Shown piece by piece: positions 55,549 to 64,000 of a DNA stretch of 64,000 bases; the stretch's first letter is position 1, and every line of letters starts with the position of its first letter. The notes under the pieces are model-generated. The model was given only the letters and a program-made list of their open reading frames with translations. It had not been told where the DNA came from and ran no database searches. Source of the stretch: Methylobacterium sp. (lineage in GTDB: Bacteria; Pseudomonadota; Alphaproteobacteria; Rhizobiales; Beijerinckiaceae); contig NZ_JAIETD010000033.1 in the NCBI RefSeq assembly GCF_019745455.1, forward strand, positions 62,001 to 126,000, given 5' to 3'. A program made the translations under genes and the position numbers.

Positions 55549-55935
55549 CTAATAATTGAGTGGAGGTATCGTATGCCCTCGTTCGCATGCCACAAGGCGA
55601 ACCATGGCTTGGGCATAACAACCGCTAATTCCGACCATGCGACACTGAAAGACATCGCGCTTGTACTGCTCGTCACGGAATTCTTGCGAACGTGCCGCCA
55701 GTCGAGTTCGTCTGGTTGGCAGCGGGTTTTTAGGGACCACGCTGTCTTCTGAATAAGTATCCCCTACCCACTGGCCTCCTCCTGATTGACCGGCAGGAAC
55801 ACGCGGTTGATCTCTGTTGAAATCCTTGATGATTAATATTCTTTGTAAATGCAAAGTCTCAAGCTTGAGATTCAGCAGATGAAGCTCGATATCGAGAGGG
55901 CTTACTTTTGCATCAACTCGATCGAGCACGCGCAT
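55549..55935 (-). CDS. RDQPRVPAG...GGQW-linker protein, candidate small effector
   Basis: A 128-residue protein from ATG 55935; a TTG at 55986 would add 17 residues. Residues about 20-35 form a hydrophobic/charged helix. Then comes RDQPRVPAGQSGGGQW, a linker seen in many phage-derived and effector-like proteins of Hyphomicrobiales. The C-terminus is Cys-rich: VFQCRMVGISGCYAQAMVRL, ACERGHTIPPLNY. No catalytic motif is recognised. The gene is AT-rich and lies just upstream of the DUF6968-like gene, following polA. I consider it a small secreted or phage-derived effector or antitoxin-coupled protein; other roles are equally possible. Confidence 0.55.
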   Translation of the reverse strand: MRVLDRVDAKVSPLDIELHLLNLKLETLHLQRILIIKDFNRDQPRVPAGQSGGGQWVGDTYSEDSVVPKNPLPTRRTRLAARSQEFRDEQYKRDVFQCRMVGISGCYAQAMVRLVACERGHTIPPLNY

Positions 55936-55959
55936 TTTCCAAAAAGATTTCACGCTCCT

Positions 55960-55983
55960 ATAATAGGATCTAAGTCCTATTAT
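55960..55983. promoter_or_regulatory. Inverted repeat upstream of the AT-rich gene pair
   Basis: A perfect 9-base inverted repeat, ataatagga then tcctattat, separated by six bases, lies 25 bases before the ATG at 55935. It includes TATTAT-like -10 material on the minus strand and could be an operator for autoregulation of the two-gene unit. If the TTG start were used it would be inside the coding region. Confidence 0.4.
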
Positions 55984-56244
55984 CAATAGGGTTCTTTAAG
56001 GGTCTAGAGTCAAAAATGAGGCAGTCGTGAAAACCGCGTTGTCCCGTCAGCCGAATCCCAGAGCGATCGGAGCGGCAGATATTCGACGCGCCGCTCGTAG
56101 GAAGCGCGTAGAAACGGGCATGACCTCCCCATGACGTGGTCGCCGTGAGTCGTCACTTCTGGTCCGAGCCCTGCGTCCCTGCGCCCCGGCTGCCTTGCGG
56201 GTTTTCGTGGCATACAGGGCACCAAGGCACAGCGTGGGGATGCA

Positions 56245-59200
56245 ATGGGCCTCGTCCAGTACGCCCTGAAGTTCCGGATCACGATATACGTCCTCGCCGT
56301 GCTGATGATGCTCGGCGGCGCGGCTGCCGTGGTGGTGGCGCCCAAAGACGTGCTGCCCACCGTCGACATCCCGGTCGTCGTGGTGGTCTGGACCTATAAC
56401 GGCCTCTCCACATCGGAGATGGAACGGCGCATCACGACCTACGCCGAGTTCTCCCTCTCGAACAACGTCAACAACATCGCCAGGATGGAATCGACGACCC
56501 TCCAGGGCACGGCGATCCAGAAGGTCTATTTCGACCAGTCGGTGAGCATCGACCTCGCCATCACCCAGGTCGTCTCGGCGATGAACTCGATCCGCTCGAC
56601 GATGCCGCCCGGCGTGCAGCCGCCCATCGTCCTACGGTTCTCGGCCTCGACGGTGCCGGTCATCCAGCTCTCGCTCACCTCCGAGAAGGAGAGCCTGACC
56701 AAGGTCTTCGATTACGCCCAATTCCGCATTCGCCAGCGCCTGACACAGGTGCCGGGCTCGACCCTGCCCTCGCCCTTCGGCGGTACGCCGCGCCAGATCA
56801 TGGTCGATCTCGACCTGCACGCCCTCCAGGCGCTGGGGCTGACGGCCCTCGACGTCACCAACGCGATCACGGCGCAGAACCTCACGATCCCGTCTGGCCT
56901 CGCCAAGATCGGCGAGCAGCAATACCCGATCCAGCTCAACGCCTCGCCAGAGACGATCGACGCCCTGAACCTCATCCCGATCAAGGTGGTGTCAGGGCAG
57001 CCGGTGCTCGTCCGCGACGTGGCGTTCGTCCGCGACGGCGGGCCTCCGCAGGTCAACATCGTGCGGGCCGACGGCTCGCAATCGGTGCTCATGCGGATCT
57101 TCAAGAACGGCACCGCCTCGACGCTGGACGTCGTCAACAACGTCAAGAAGGCCCTGCCGGACATCCGCGCCGCCGCCCCGGAGGGGATGGCCCTGCGCGA
57201 GCTCTTCGACCAATCGGTCTTCGTCTCGGCGGCGATCGAGGGCGTGATCCACGAGGCGGTGATCGCGGCCGGGCTGACCGGCCTGACGATCCTCCTGTTC
57301 CTCGGCTCGTGGCGCTCGACCATCGTGGTGCTGGTCTCGATCCCGCTCTCGATCCTGACCTCGCTCGCCCTCCTGGCGGCACTCGGGGAGACCATCAACG
57401 TCATGACCCTCGGCGGCCTCGCGCTCGCCGTCGGCATCCTCGTCGACGACGCCACCGTGGCGATCGAGAACACCCACCGGATGTTCGAGGAGGGCGAGCC
57501 GTTCCGCAAATCCGTGGTGGAGGGTGCCGCCGGCATCGCCAAGCCCGCTCTGATCTCGACGCTGGCGATCTGCGCTGCCTTCGTCTCGGTCTTCGCGCTC
57601 GCGGACACGCCGAAATACCTGTTCACGCCGCAGGCTCTGGCGGTCGTGTTCGCGATGCTGACCTCCTACGTCCTGTCGCGCACCCTCGTTCCGGTCCTCA
57701 TCGACGTGCTGGTGGCGCCCGAATATGCCGCCCGCCACGGTGAGGTTCGCGAAGCACCGCGACGCGGCAGGATCATGCGCGCGGCCGGTTGGATCTTCGG
57801 TCCCATCGGGCGCCTTGCCGGCCGTTTCCGTCACGGCTTCGAGGCGTGGTTCGGACGCTTCCAGCGCGGTTACCTCGGGCTTCTGCACGTGGTGCTGGCG
57901 CGCCGGATCACGACCCTGGCGATCGTGGCGATGCTGTTTGCCGGCACCGCCGGGCTCTTCACCGTCGTCGGCCAGGACTACTTCCCGCAGGTCGCATCGA
58001 GCCAGATGACGCTGCATCTGCGCACCCGTCCGGGCATGCGAATCGAGGCGGCGGAGCAGGTCTTCGCGCAGGTCGAGAAAGCGGTGCGCGAGGTGGTTCC
58101 CGAGGGCGAGGTCGAGCAGGTCCTCTCCAATATCGGGCTGCCGGCGAACAACTATAACTTCGCGTTCTCGGACGGGTCCTTCGTCGCCTATAACGACGGC
58201 CAGATGCTGATCAACCTCAAGAAGGGACACGGCCCGGTCGCAGAATACACCAAGCGCCTGCGCGAAGTGCTGCGCGAGCGTTTCCCCGACGTCGTGGCGT
58301 ATTTCCAGCCCTCCGACATCATCACCCAGATCCTCAATTTCGGTACGCTGGCGCAGATCGACATCCAGGTCTCCGGCCGCAACACCGCCAAGGACCTCGA
58401 AGCCGCACAGAACATCGTCCGACGCCTCAAGGAGGTCCGCGGCGCCGTCGACGTGCGGCTGCACCAGATCGTCGGAACGCCGCAATTCTTCGTCGATGTC
58501 GACCGCAATCTCGCCTCGGAACTCGGGCTGACGCAGCAGCAGGTCGGGCAGGCGATCAACGTCTCGCTGTCGGGCTCCTTCCAGGTGACGCCGAACTTCT
58601 GGGCCGACCCGAAGACCGGCATTCCCTACCAGCTCTGGGTGCAGACTCCGGAATACCGTAACGATTCCCTCACGGCCCTCCAGAACACGCCGCTGCTCGT
58701 GGCGGCCAACAGCGACGCGCCCGGGGTGCTTACCCTGCTCTCCAGCGTCTCCACCATGCGGCGGCAAGGCTCGCAGTCGGTGATCAACCACGTCAACACG
58801 CAGCCGACCTTCAACATTTACGCCGCGGTCCAGGATTCCGATCTCGGCTCTGTGGCGCGGGAGATCCGCCAGATCGTCGAGGAGGAGCAGAAGGGTCTGC
58901 CGGCCCCCGACAAGATCACGGTGCGAGGCCAGATCGAGAACATGCAATCGGCCTTCTTCCGCATGGGCGTCGGCCTCTCGATCGCGCTGGTGGCGGTCTA
59001 CCTCCTGATGGCCGTGAACTTCCAGAGCTGGGGCGACCCCTTCGTTGTGCTGGCCGCCCTGCCGCTCGCCTTCTGCGGGATCGTCGCAAGCCTGTTCATC
59101 ACCGGAACGACATTCTCGATTCCGTCATTGTTCGGAGCGATCATGTCGGTGGGCATCGCCTCCGCCAACTCGATCCTGCTCGTCACCTTCGCGCGTGAGC

Positions 59201-59472
59201 ACCGCGAGGCAACGGGCTGTAGCGCACGTGAGGCGGCGATCCTCGCCGGCGAGACACGGCTGCGCCCGGTGCTGATGACCGCGGGCGCCATGTTCCTCGG
59301 CTTGATCCCGATGGCGCTCGGTACCGGCGAGGGCGCCGAGCAGAACGCGGCCGTGGCACGGGCCGTGATGGGCGGCATCGCGCTCGGGACGCCCGCGACG
59401 CTGCTGTTCGTGCCCTTCCTCTACGCGCACCTGCGGCGCGGCGAGGTGCGGCCTCTGGAAGACTACGCGTGA
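56245..59472 (+). CDS. RND-family efflux transporter permease
   Basis: Inner-membrane proton-driven pump subunit of 1075 residues. The first helix region reads ALKFRITIYVLAVLMMLGGA, followed by a periplasmic porter domain. The central helices contain GLALAVGILVDDATVAIENT, where the TM4 Asp pair carries protons. A second repeat has the later helices, including VLAALPLAFCGIVASLFIT and IMSVGIASANSILLVTFARE. It belongs to the acriflavin-resistance superfamily, but sequence alone does not fix the substrate. The partner adaptor lies downstream, opposite to the usual adaptor-first order. No outer-membrane channel gene is nearby. Confidence 0.93.
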   Translation: MGLVQYALKFRITIYVLAVLMMLGGAAAVVVAPKDVLPTVDIPVVVVVWTYNGLSTSEMERRITTYAEFSLSNNVNNIARMESTTLQGTAIQKVYFDQSVSIDLAITQVVSAMNSIRSTMPPGVQPPIVLRFSASTVPVIQLSLTSEKESLTKVFDYAQFRIRQRLTQVPGSTLPSPFGGTPRQIMVDLDLHALQALGLTALDVTNAITAQNLTIPSGLAKIGEQQYPIQLNASPETIDALNLIPIKVVSGQPVLVRDVAFVRDGGPPQVNIVRADGSQSVLMRIFKNGTASTLDVVNNVKKALPDIRAAAPEGMALRELFDQSVFVSAAIEGVIHEAVIAAGLTGLTILLFLGSWRSTIVVLVSIPLSILTSLALLAALGETINVMTLGGLALAVGILVDDATVAIENTHRMFEEGEPFRKSVVEGAAGIAKPALISTLAICAAFVSVFALADTPKYLFTPQALAVVFAMLTSYVLSRTLVPVLIDVLVAPEYAARHGEVREAPRRGRIMRAAGWIFGPIGRLAGRFRHGFEAWFGRFQRGYLGLLHVVLARRITTLAIVAMLFAGTAGLFTVVGQDYFPQVASSQMTLHLRTRPGMRIEAAEQVFAQVEKAVREVVPEGEVEQVLSNIGLPANNYNFAFSDGSFVAYNDGQMLINLKKGHGPVAEYTKRLREVLRERFPDVVAYFQPSDIITQILNFGTLAQIDIQVSGRNTAKDLEAAQNIVRRLKEVRGAVDVRLHQIVGTPQFFVDVDRNLASELGLTQQQVGQAINVSLSGSFQVTPNFWADPKTGIPYQLWVQTPEYRNDSLTALQNTPLLVAANSDAPGVLTLLSSVSTMRRQGSQSVINHVNTQPTFNIYAAVQDSDLGSVAREIRQIVEEEQKGLPAPDKITVRGQIENMQSAFFRMGVGLSIALVAVYLLMAVNFQSWGDPFVVLAALPLAFCGIVASLFITGTTFSIPSLFGAIMSVGIASANSILLVTFAREHREATGCSAREAAILAGETRLRPVLMTAGAMFLGLIPMALGTGEGAEQNAAVARAVMGGIALGTPATLLFVPFLYAHLRRGEVRPLEDYA

Positions 59473-59500
59473 GGGCATCGATGACGAGGCAGGGGCGGTC

Positions 59501-60805
59501 GTGACAGGACAGGGCCATCGGCGCGACTCCGGCGAAACCCTGTCCGGCGAGGTGCCGCCTCCGCCGCGCAAGGGGCCGTTCGTCCTCGTCGCGCTCGTGG
59601 CGATCGGGCTGCTCACGTATGGCGGCTACGGCCAGTGGCAACGGCGGGCCGATGCGGCCGAGACGCAGCGCAAGGTCAAGGAATTCGTGCCGAAGCTGCG
59701 CACGGCCTCCGTCGAGCGCGTCGACCGGCCGGTCGAGCTGACCCTGCCGGGCCAGACCGACGCCTTCGCCAAGGCGGCCCTCTATGCCCGCGCCACGGGC
59801 TACATCGCCGAGCGCAAGGTCGATATCGGCACGCGCGTGAAGCGCGGGGACGTTCTCCTGCGCATCGCGGCTCCCGATCTCGACCAGCAACTCGCCCAGG
59901 CCGAGGCGCAGGTCGGGCAGATGGAGGCGCAGCTCCTCCAGGCGAAGGCGATGGTTGATCAGGCCCGCGCCAATGTGAATCTCGCCAACGTCACCAACAA
60001 CCGCACCTCGACCCTCGCGGTCCAGGGCTGGGCCTCGAAGCAGAACGCCGACAACTCGCAGGCGACCGTGCTGAGCCAGGGCGCGACGCTCGCCTCGGCG
60101 GAGGCCGGGGTGAAGGTGGCTGAGGCGAACATCAAGGCACAGGTCGCCACCGTGAACCGCCTCAAGGCGCTCGCGGGCTTCAAGGACGTCGTCGCGCCCT
60201 TCGACGGAGTCGTCACCACTCGCAGCGTCGATGTCGGCGACCTCGTCCATGCCGACGGGACCGGCACGGCGCTCCTCACCATGGACCGCGACGACATCCT
60301 GCGCGTCTCGGTGAACGTGCCTCAGAGCGTCGCCATCGGCGTGAAGCCGGGCCTTTCGGCGACGATCAAGGTGCCGCAGATGCCCGACCACAGTTTCACC
60401 GACGAGGTCGAGCGCAGCTCGGTCGCCCTGCTGACCTCGTCGCGCACCCTGACGACCCAGGTCGACGTGGCGAACAAGGAGGGTGCCCTGAGGGCCGGCC
60501 TCTACGTCTACGTGACCCTCAAGATCCCCCGGACCGAGCCGTCCGTCACGATCCCGGCCGAAGCCCTGGTCTTCAACCAGGGCGGAACCCAGGTCGCGGT
60601 CGCCCGCGACGACGGCACGGTTCAGTGGCGCACCATCCAGATCGGACGAGACCGCGGAACCGTCATCGAGCTCACCAAGGGCCTCGATGGTAGCGAGCAG
60701 GTGATCCTGAGCCCGCCGATCGGCCTACGCGACGGCCAGAAGGTGGAGCGGGCTGTGCCGCCGGTAGAGAAGGAAACGCCGCCGCGACAGGCGGCGGCGC
60801 GCTGA
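59501..60805 (+). CDS. RND efflux periplasmic adaptor subunit
   Basis: Membrane-fusion protein of 434 residues. A polar N-terminus is followed by one membrane helix (GPFVLVALVAIGLLTYG). The lipoyl-like half motif is YARATGYIAERKVDIGTRVK with RGDVLLRIAAPDLDQQLAQA leading into a coiled-coil hairpin. The beta-barrel part includes FDGVVTTRSVDVGDLV. It starts with GTG at 59501; a nearby ATG at 59481 is out of frame. It is 28 bases downstream of the RND permease gene and should link that pump to a TolC-like channel encoded elsewhere. Confidence 0.92.
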   Translation: MTGQGHRRDSGETLSGEVPPPPRKGPFVLVALVAIGLLTYGGYGQWQRRADAAETQRKVKEFVPKLRTASVERVDRPVELTLPGQTDAFAKAALYARATGYIAERKVDIGTRVKRGDVLLRIAAPDLDQQLAQAEAQVGQMEAQLLQAKAMVDQARANVNLANVTNNRTSTLAVQGWASKQNADNSQATVLSQGATLASAEAGVKVAEANIKAQVATVNRLKALAGFKDVVAPFDGVVTTRSVDVGDLVHADGTGTALLTMDRDDILRVSVNVPQSVAIGVKPGLSATIKVPQMPDHSFTDEVERSSVALLTSSRTLTTQVDVANKEGALRAGLYVYVTLKIPRTEPSVTIPAEALVFNQGGTQVAVARDDGTVQWRTIQIGRDRGTVIELTKGLDGSEQVILSPPIGLRDGQKVERAVPPVEKETPPRQAAAR

Positions 60806-60911
60806 CAGCGCGAGTGCTGGCATCGCAACCGCTCGATTCACGCGGCTTGCGCATACCCCCGATCCGGCCGAGAGGGTGGCCCACAGTGGCGCCGGACCCC
60901 ATCTCGCCTTC

Positions 60912-62084
60912 ATGCTCGACCGAACACCCTCCGACGCCCTCGACCGCGCCCGCTTTGCGGCGATTGCGGCGGCAATCACCTGCGTCGCCGTCGTCGGGAT
61001 CGGTTTGAGCCTTTCGATCCCGCTCCTCTCCCTCGAAATGTCCCGCATGGGTGCCTCGAGCACCCTCATCGGGATCAACACGGCAGTGGCGGGCCTTGCC
61101 AGCATCGTGACCGTGCCCTTCGTGCCGGCGCTCGCCGCGCGGGTCGGCGTGGTCCGCCTTCTCATCTGGTCCATCGCCATCGGCGCGCTGACTTTGATCG
61201 CGTTCAAGCTGCTCCCGACGATCGGGTGGTGGTTCGTGCTGCGCTTCGTGTTCTCGGCGATGCTCGGGGTCCTCTTCGTCCTGTCCGAATTCTGGATCAA
61301 CGAAGCGGCGCCGCCGGCCCGGCGCGGTCTCGTCATGGGCATCTACGCCACCGTTCTGGCACTCGGCTTCGCGGTCGGGCCGACGCTGCTCACCGTGCTC
61401 GGAACGGAAGGCTTCGCCCCCTATTTCGCAGGAGCCGGATTGTTCATTCTCGGGATGATCCCGCTGGTCCTCGCGCGCGGCCTCTCTCCAGCCATGGCCC
61501 GCGGACGGGGCATGCCCTTCCTCGCCTATCTGCGGCTCGCGCCGGCTGCCACTTTCGCGGCCCTGGTCTACGGCGCGGTCGAGACCGGCGGCTTCGCGAT
61601 CCTGCCCCTCTACGGCCTGCGCATCGGCTACGAGGCGGCGACCGCGGCCGGCCTCGTCAGCCTGATGGCGCTCGGCAACGTCCTGTTCCAGATCCCGTTC
61701 GGATGGCTCTCCGACCGCTTCGACCGCCGCCTCATCCTCCTCACCTCGGCGATCGGAGGCGCCATCGGGGCGGCCTTGATCCCGGCCGCCTCCGTCTCGT
61801 TTCCGGCTTTGGCCGCCCTGCTCATCGTCTGGGGTGGCCTCGCCGGCACGCTCTACACTGTCGGTCTCGCCCATCTCGGCGCTACCGTCAGCGGGCGGGA
61901 GCTCGCCGGTGCGAACGCCGCCTTCATCGTGCTCTACAATGTCGGCCTGATGCTCGGGCCGCCGATCATCGGCGGCGGCATGGACCTGATGCCCCCGCAG
62001 GGCTTCGCCCATGCACTGTGCGGGCTGTTCCTGGCCTATGCCGCCCTTGTGCTCTGGCGCCTGCGAACAGCGGCTCCATCTTGA
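60912..62084 (+). CDS. MFS transporter (YcaD-like)
   Basis: Twelve-helix major facilitator of 390 residues. The first helix region has [20 protein letters not shown]. Other conserved parts are [20 protein letters not shown] (a YcaD-type WIN motif) and [20 protein letters not shown], the MFS loop 2-3 style motif between the halves. I use ATG 60912, since the upstream extension is not membrane-like. It lies just downstream of the RND adaptor gene and may belong with it, though an intervening gap of about 100 bases suggests possible own control. Substrate unknown. Confidence 0.88.
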   Translation: MLDRTPSDALDRARFAAIAAAITCVAVVGIGLSLSIPLLSLEMSRMGASSTLIGINTAVAGLASIVTVPFVPALAARVGVVRLLIWSIAIGALTLIAFKLLPTIGWWFVLRFVFSAMLGVLFVLSEFWINEAAPPARRGLVMGIYATVLALGFAVGPTLLTVLGTEGFAPYFAGAGLFILGMIPLVLARGLSPAMARGRGMPFLAYLRLAPAATFAALVYGAVETGGFAILPLYGLRIGYEAATAAGLVSLMALGNVLFQIPFGWLSDRFDRRLILLTSAIGGAIGAALIPAASVSFPALAALLIVWGGLAGTLYTVGLAHLGATVSGRELAGANAAFIVLYNVGLMLGPPIIGGGMDLMPPQGFAHALCGLFLAYAALVLWRLRTAAPS

Positions 62085-62122
62085 CGCGAAGGCTCCGATC
62101 GGGCATTGCCCACGCCGTATTC

Positions 62123-62145
62123 GGCCGGGCTTCTCCGGCCCTTTT
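62123..62145 (+). terminator. Intrinsic terminator between the MFS gene and rpmG
   Basis: A 6-bp perfect stem (ggccgg / ccggcc, 62123-62128 with 62135-62140), a six-base loop, then C and four T. It lies about 40 bases after the MFS stop and 45 before rpmG. Confidence 0.6.
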
Positions 62146-62190
62146 GCGTTTCGCTCATGCGGAATGCCGCAAGCTCAGGAGCGCCGCGCC

Positions 62191-62358
62191 ATGGCCAAGG
62201 CCGTCACCGTCAAGATCCGTCTCGTCTCCACTGCCGACACCGGGTACTTCTACGTCACCAAGAAGAACTCGCGCACGCAGACCGACAAGATGTCGATGAA
62301 GAAGTACGATCCCGTCGCGCGCAAGCACGTCGAGTTCAAGGAAGCCAAGATCAAGTAA
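62191..62358 (+). CDS. rpmG: 50S ribosomal protein L33
   Basis: A 55-residue ribosomal protein of the Cys-free type: [52 protein letters not shown]. Lack of the four Cys fits zinc-independent L33. It is a short gene inside a longer open frame, and the start at ATG 62191 is set by the family N-terminus. An intrinsic terminator follows 30 bases later. Confidence 0.97.
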   Translation: MAKAVTVKIRLVSTADTGYFYVTKKNSRTQTDKMSMKKYDPVARKHVEFKEAKIK

Positions 62359-62388
62359 GGGGCTTTTCGCCCGACCGCGTTCGATCCA

Positions 62389-62418
62389 GGCCGCCCCGCT
62401 ACCGGGGGCGGCCTTTTT
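62389..62418 (+). terminator. Intrinsic terminator after rpmG
   Basis: A 9-bp stem (ggccgcccc / ggggcggcc, 62389-62397 with 62405-62413), a seven-base loop, then TTTTT. Classic rho-independent terminator. Confidence 0.92.
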
Positions 62419-62442
62419 CGTGGGTCGTCTCGCTGACGCGTC

Positions 62443-62652
62443 CTAAGGCCATCGGCCCGCCTTCCCCAGTGCCGCGCAGGCACCGAGTCGCTTGTCGTCG
62501 CGGACCCGCCAGAACCGTCTCTCCGTGTTGGCCGGCCCGACGGCGACGAGGCACGCTGCCGTCGCCGGATCGAGCTCCGCCTGCAAGCCCGTGGAGATGG
62601 CTTCGGCATGACCTGATGAGACAAAGGCGATGTCGGTTGCGCGATCGCTCAT
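62443..62652 (-). CDS. Small hypothetical protein
   Basis: A minus-strand open frame that could begin at ATG 62652 (MSDRATDIAFVSSGHAEAIS, 69 residues) or at 62709. No domain is recognised. It contains ANTERRFWRVRDDKR near the middle. The Shine-Dalgarno spacing is poor. It is divergent from the GntA-like gene and may be a real small gene or a chance frame. Confidence 0.3.
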   Translation of the reverse strand: MSDRATDIAFVSSGHAEAISTGLQAELDPATAACLVAVGPANTERRFWRVRDDKRLGACAALGKAGRWP

Positions 62653-62800
62653 GTCCCTGGGGGTCGAGATCGAGGTGGAGGCGCATTTACCCTTTACATC
62701 GGTATCCATCCGGTGGCCTGCGCCCGGCCGCCGCAGACTCGGAACATCGCCCGCAGGAGTCCGGTTGCCCGGTTCCTACGAGTCGAACGGTGGTCTGAGT

Positions 62801-63535
62801 ATGCATGAACTTGTAACCTGCGTTTCCATGGGTTTGCCGCCCGACGACCGTGAACACCCCCTCGCCAACGAACTTCGCAGCTTCATCAAGGAACCGGACT
62901 TTCCCTGCGTCGGCGCGAAATCCGCGCTTTCTCGCGGGCAGATGCGCGTCCTCGTCGCAAGGGACATCGCCTCGGGATGGGACGACACGCGGATCTACCC
63001 GGCGCTCCTCGCCTTCATCGTTGGCTACCGGATCGACCCCGGTCTGTTCCAGAGCTTTGCCGTGATCTTCGAAGGGCCTGACCAGCTCTCCGAGGAGGAA
63101 TTCGAGCGGCATCTGTGGGCGCGCGCGCAATCGATGTCGGACAAGGACAGCTTCCTCGGCCAGAACTACGATCCCCGTGTCGACCCGGACCCCGAGAATC
63201 CGCACTTTTCGCTCTCCTTCGGCGGCGAGGCCTTCTTCCTCGTCGGTCTGCATCCAGGGGCAAGCCGGCCTGCGAGACGGTTCTCGCATCCCGTGATCAT
63301 CTTCAATCTGCGCGCTCAGTTCGAGCAGCTCAGGCGCGAGGGCCGCTACGAGAAGCTGCGCGCCTCGATCCTCGAACGCGACATTGCTCTCGCCGGCACG
63401 CCGAACCCGATGATCGCCCGGCACGGCGAAACCTCGGAGGCGCGCCAATACAGCGGCCGCGCCGTCGGCCAGGATTGGGTCTGTCCATTCAAAGGGCGGT
63501 CTTCCGACACCAAGGGCCGTCGCGATGCCGCCTGA
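62801..63535 (+). CDS. GntA-like (YqcI/YcgG) putative heme-dependent N-hydroxylase
   Basis: A 244-residue protein of the YqcI/YcgG family, which includes GntA, the heme enzyme that N-hydroxylates the guanidino group in guanitoxin synthesis. Family blocks seen are FPCVGAKSALSRGQMRVLVA, FSLSFGGEAFFLVGLHPGAS with SRPARRF, IIFNLRAQFEQLRREGRYEK and NPMIARHGETSEARQYSGRA. I start it at ATG 62801; the open frame upstream is not family-like. Heme ligands could not be assigned. It overlaps the next gene by 11 bases. Its own substrate is unknown, but a guanidino or amine nitrogen is a fair hypothesis. Confidence 0.8.
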   Translation: MHELVTCVSMGLPPDDREHPLANELRSFIKEPDFPCVGAKSALSRGQMRVLVARDIASGWDDTRIYPALLAFIVGYRIDPGLFQSFAVIFEGPDQLSEEEFERHLWARAQSMSDKDSFLGQNYDPRVDPDPENPHFSLSFGGEAFFLVGLHPGASRPARRFSHPVIIFNLRAQFEQLRREGRYEKLRASILERDIALAGTPNPMIARHGETSEARQYSGRAVGQDWVCPFKGRSSDTKGRRDAA

Positions 63536-64000
63536 GAGGGTCCGGGGCTACATCCCTCCCCGGTCAGGTACGGCCTTTACCCTCGACAAGGGCCAGCGCC
63601 TAAAGGTGATCGACCCGGAAGGTGAGCAGGTCGCGGACCTCCTCGCCTTTGCGCGGGCCGATCTCGATGAGGTCATCTCGTCTGGCCGCACCCTCGACTA
63701 TGCCAGCCGGATCTTCCTGACGACGGGGGACCCGATCTATTCCAACCGCTCCAACGTGCTGCTGAGGATCGTCGAGGACACCGTCGGACGCCACGACTTT
63801 CTGCTCACGCCGTGTTCGGCCGACACCTTCAGGATCATCTACGGCGACGAGGCGCCCCACCGCGGTTGCTTCGGCAATCTCGCCGCGGCGCTCGAGCCTT
63901 ACGGCATCTCCCCGGACCGCATCCCCGTCGCCTTCAACGTCTTCATGAACGTCACGGTCGATGGCGGCACGGGCGCCCTCACGGTCGAGGCTCCGTTGAG
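63525..64000 (+). CDS. DUF1989 (urea-carboxylase-associated) protein, 3' end outside window
   Basis: Partial gene of at least 158 residues. It shows the DUF1989 opening FTLDKGQRLKVIDPEGEQVA and continues DLLAFARADLDEVIS, then TTGDPIYSNRSNVLLRIVED and HDFLLTPCSADTFR. This family is linked to urea carboxylase and to guanidine degradation, where CgdAB carboxyguanidine deiminase subunits are DUF1989 proteins. The ATG at 63525 overlaps the GntA-like gene, so they are one unit. The window ends before the protein does. Confidence 0.82.
   Translation, partial: MPPERVRGYIPPRSGTAFTLDKGQRLKVIDPEGEQVADLLAFARADLDEVISSGRTLDYASRIFLTTGDPIYSNRSNVLLRIVEDTVGRHDFLLTPCSADTFRIIYGDEAPHRGCFGNLAAALEPYGISPDRIPVAFNVFMNVTVDGGTGALTVEAPL

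Overview
The window is GC-rich, densely coded bacterial chromosome. It most resembles an alphaproteobacterium of the order Hyphomicrobiales, probably Methylobacterium or Methylorubrum. The reasons are the conserved blocks rpsB-tsf//pyrH-frr-uppS-cdsA-dxr-rseP-bamA, era-rnc-lepB-acpS-pdxJ, rpsF-rpsR-DUF2232-rplI-dnaB-alr-radA-cvpA-purF and yfgM-der, together with a long ribosomal protein S2 carrying a C-terminal helix-hairpin-helix tail. The genus is inferred from gene order and protein style; no rRNA or tRNA gene was seen.

Layout. 1-11.7 kb: a minus-strand translation and envelope cluster (bamA partial, rseP, dxr, cdsA, uppS, frr, pyrH, tsf, rpsB). It is interrupted by a broken BLUF photoreceptor gene between pyrH and frr and by a plus-strand lipid-kinase-like/metallophosphoesterase pair between pyrH and tsf. 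11.9-18 kb: a membrane diguanylate cyclase, an RsuA-type pseudouridine synthase, a large RTX/choice-of-anchor secreted protein with six C-terminal repeats, and an RsmC-like methyltransferase. 18.2-22.6 kb: era-rnc-lepB-acpS-pdxJ and a small PH-domain protein. 22.8-34.6 kb: the rpsF-to-purF housekeeping run, with one uncharacterised SLGGNCEFG-type protein on the opposite strand, then an SDR enzyme and a DHFR-like enzyme. 35-38.5 kb: a YbdK-type carboxylate-amine ligase, der and a YfgM-like protein.

38.7-49.3 kb is a catabolic island. livGFHM transporter genes face an enoyl-CoA hydratase, mmsB and mmsA, with a divergent LysR regulator, an iron-type alcohol dehydrogenase and a separate periplasmic binding protein. 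Together these suggest uptake and breakdown of valine or other branched substrates. Two long palindromic REP-like elements flank the island's inner genes. 49.5-55.2 kb: a DUF4142 protein with a Tat-like signal, a PQQ-dependent sugar dehydrogenase-like protein and polA.

55.2-56.0 kb is a small AT-rich island with a two-gene unit: a protein with an RDQPRVPAG..GGQW linker and a Cys-containing C-terminus, and a DUF6968-like protein. It looks horizontally acquired and is a candidate effector/immunity pair. 56.2-62.4 kb: an RND efflux pump in permease-first order, an MFS transporter and rpmG. The window ends in a GntA-like (YqcI/YcgG) putative heme N-hydroxylase overlapping a DUF1989 gene, a pair that suggests guanidino- or N-hydroxy-nitrogen metabolism.
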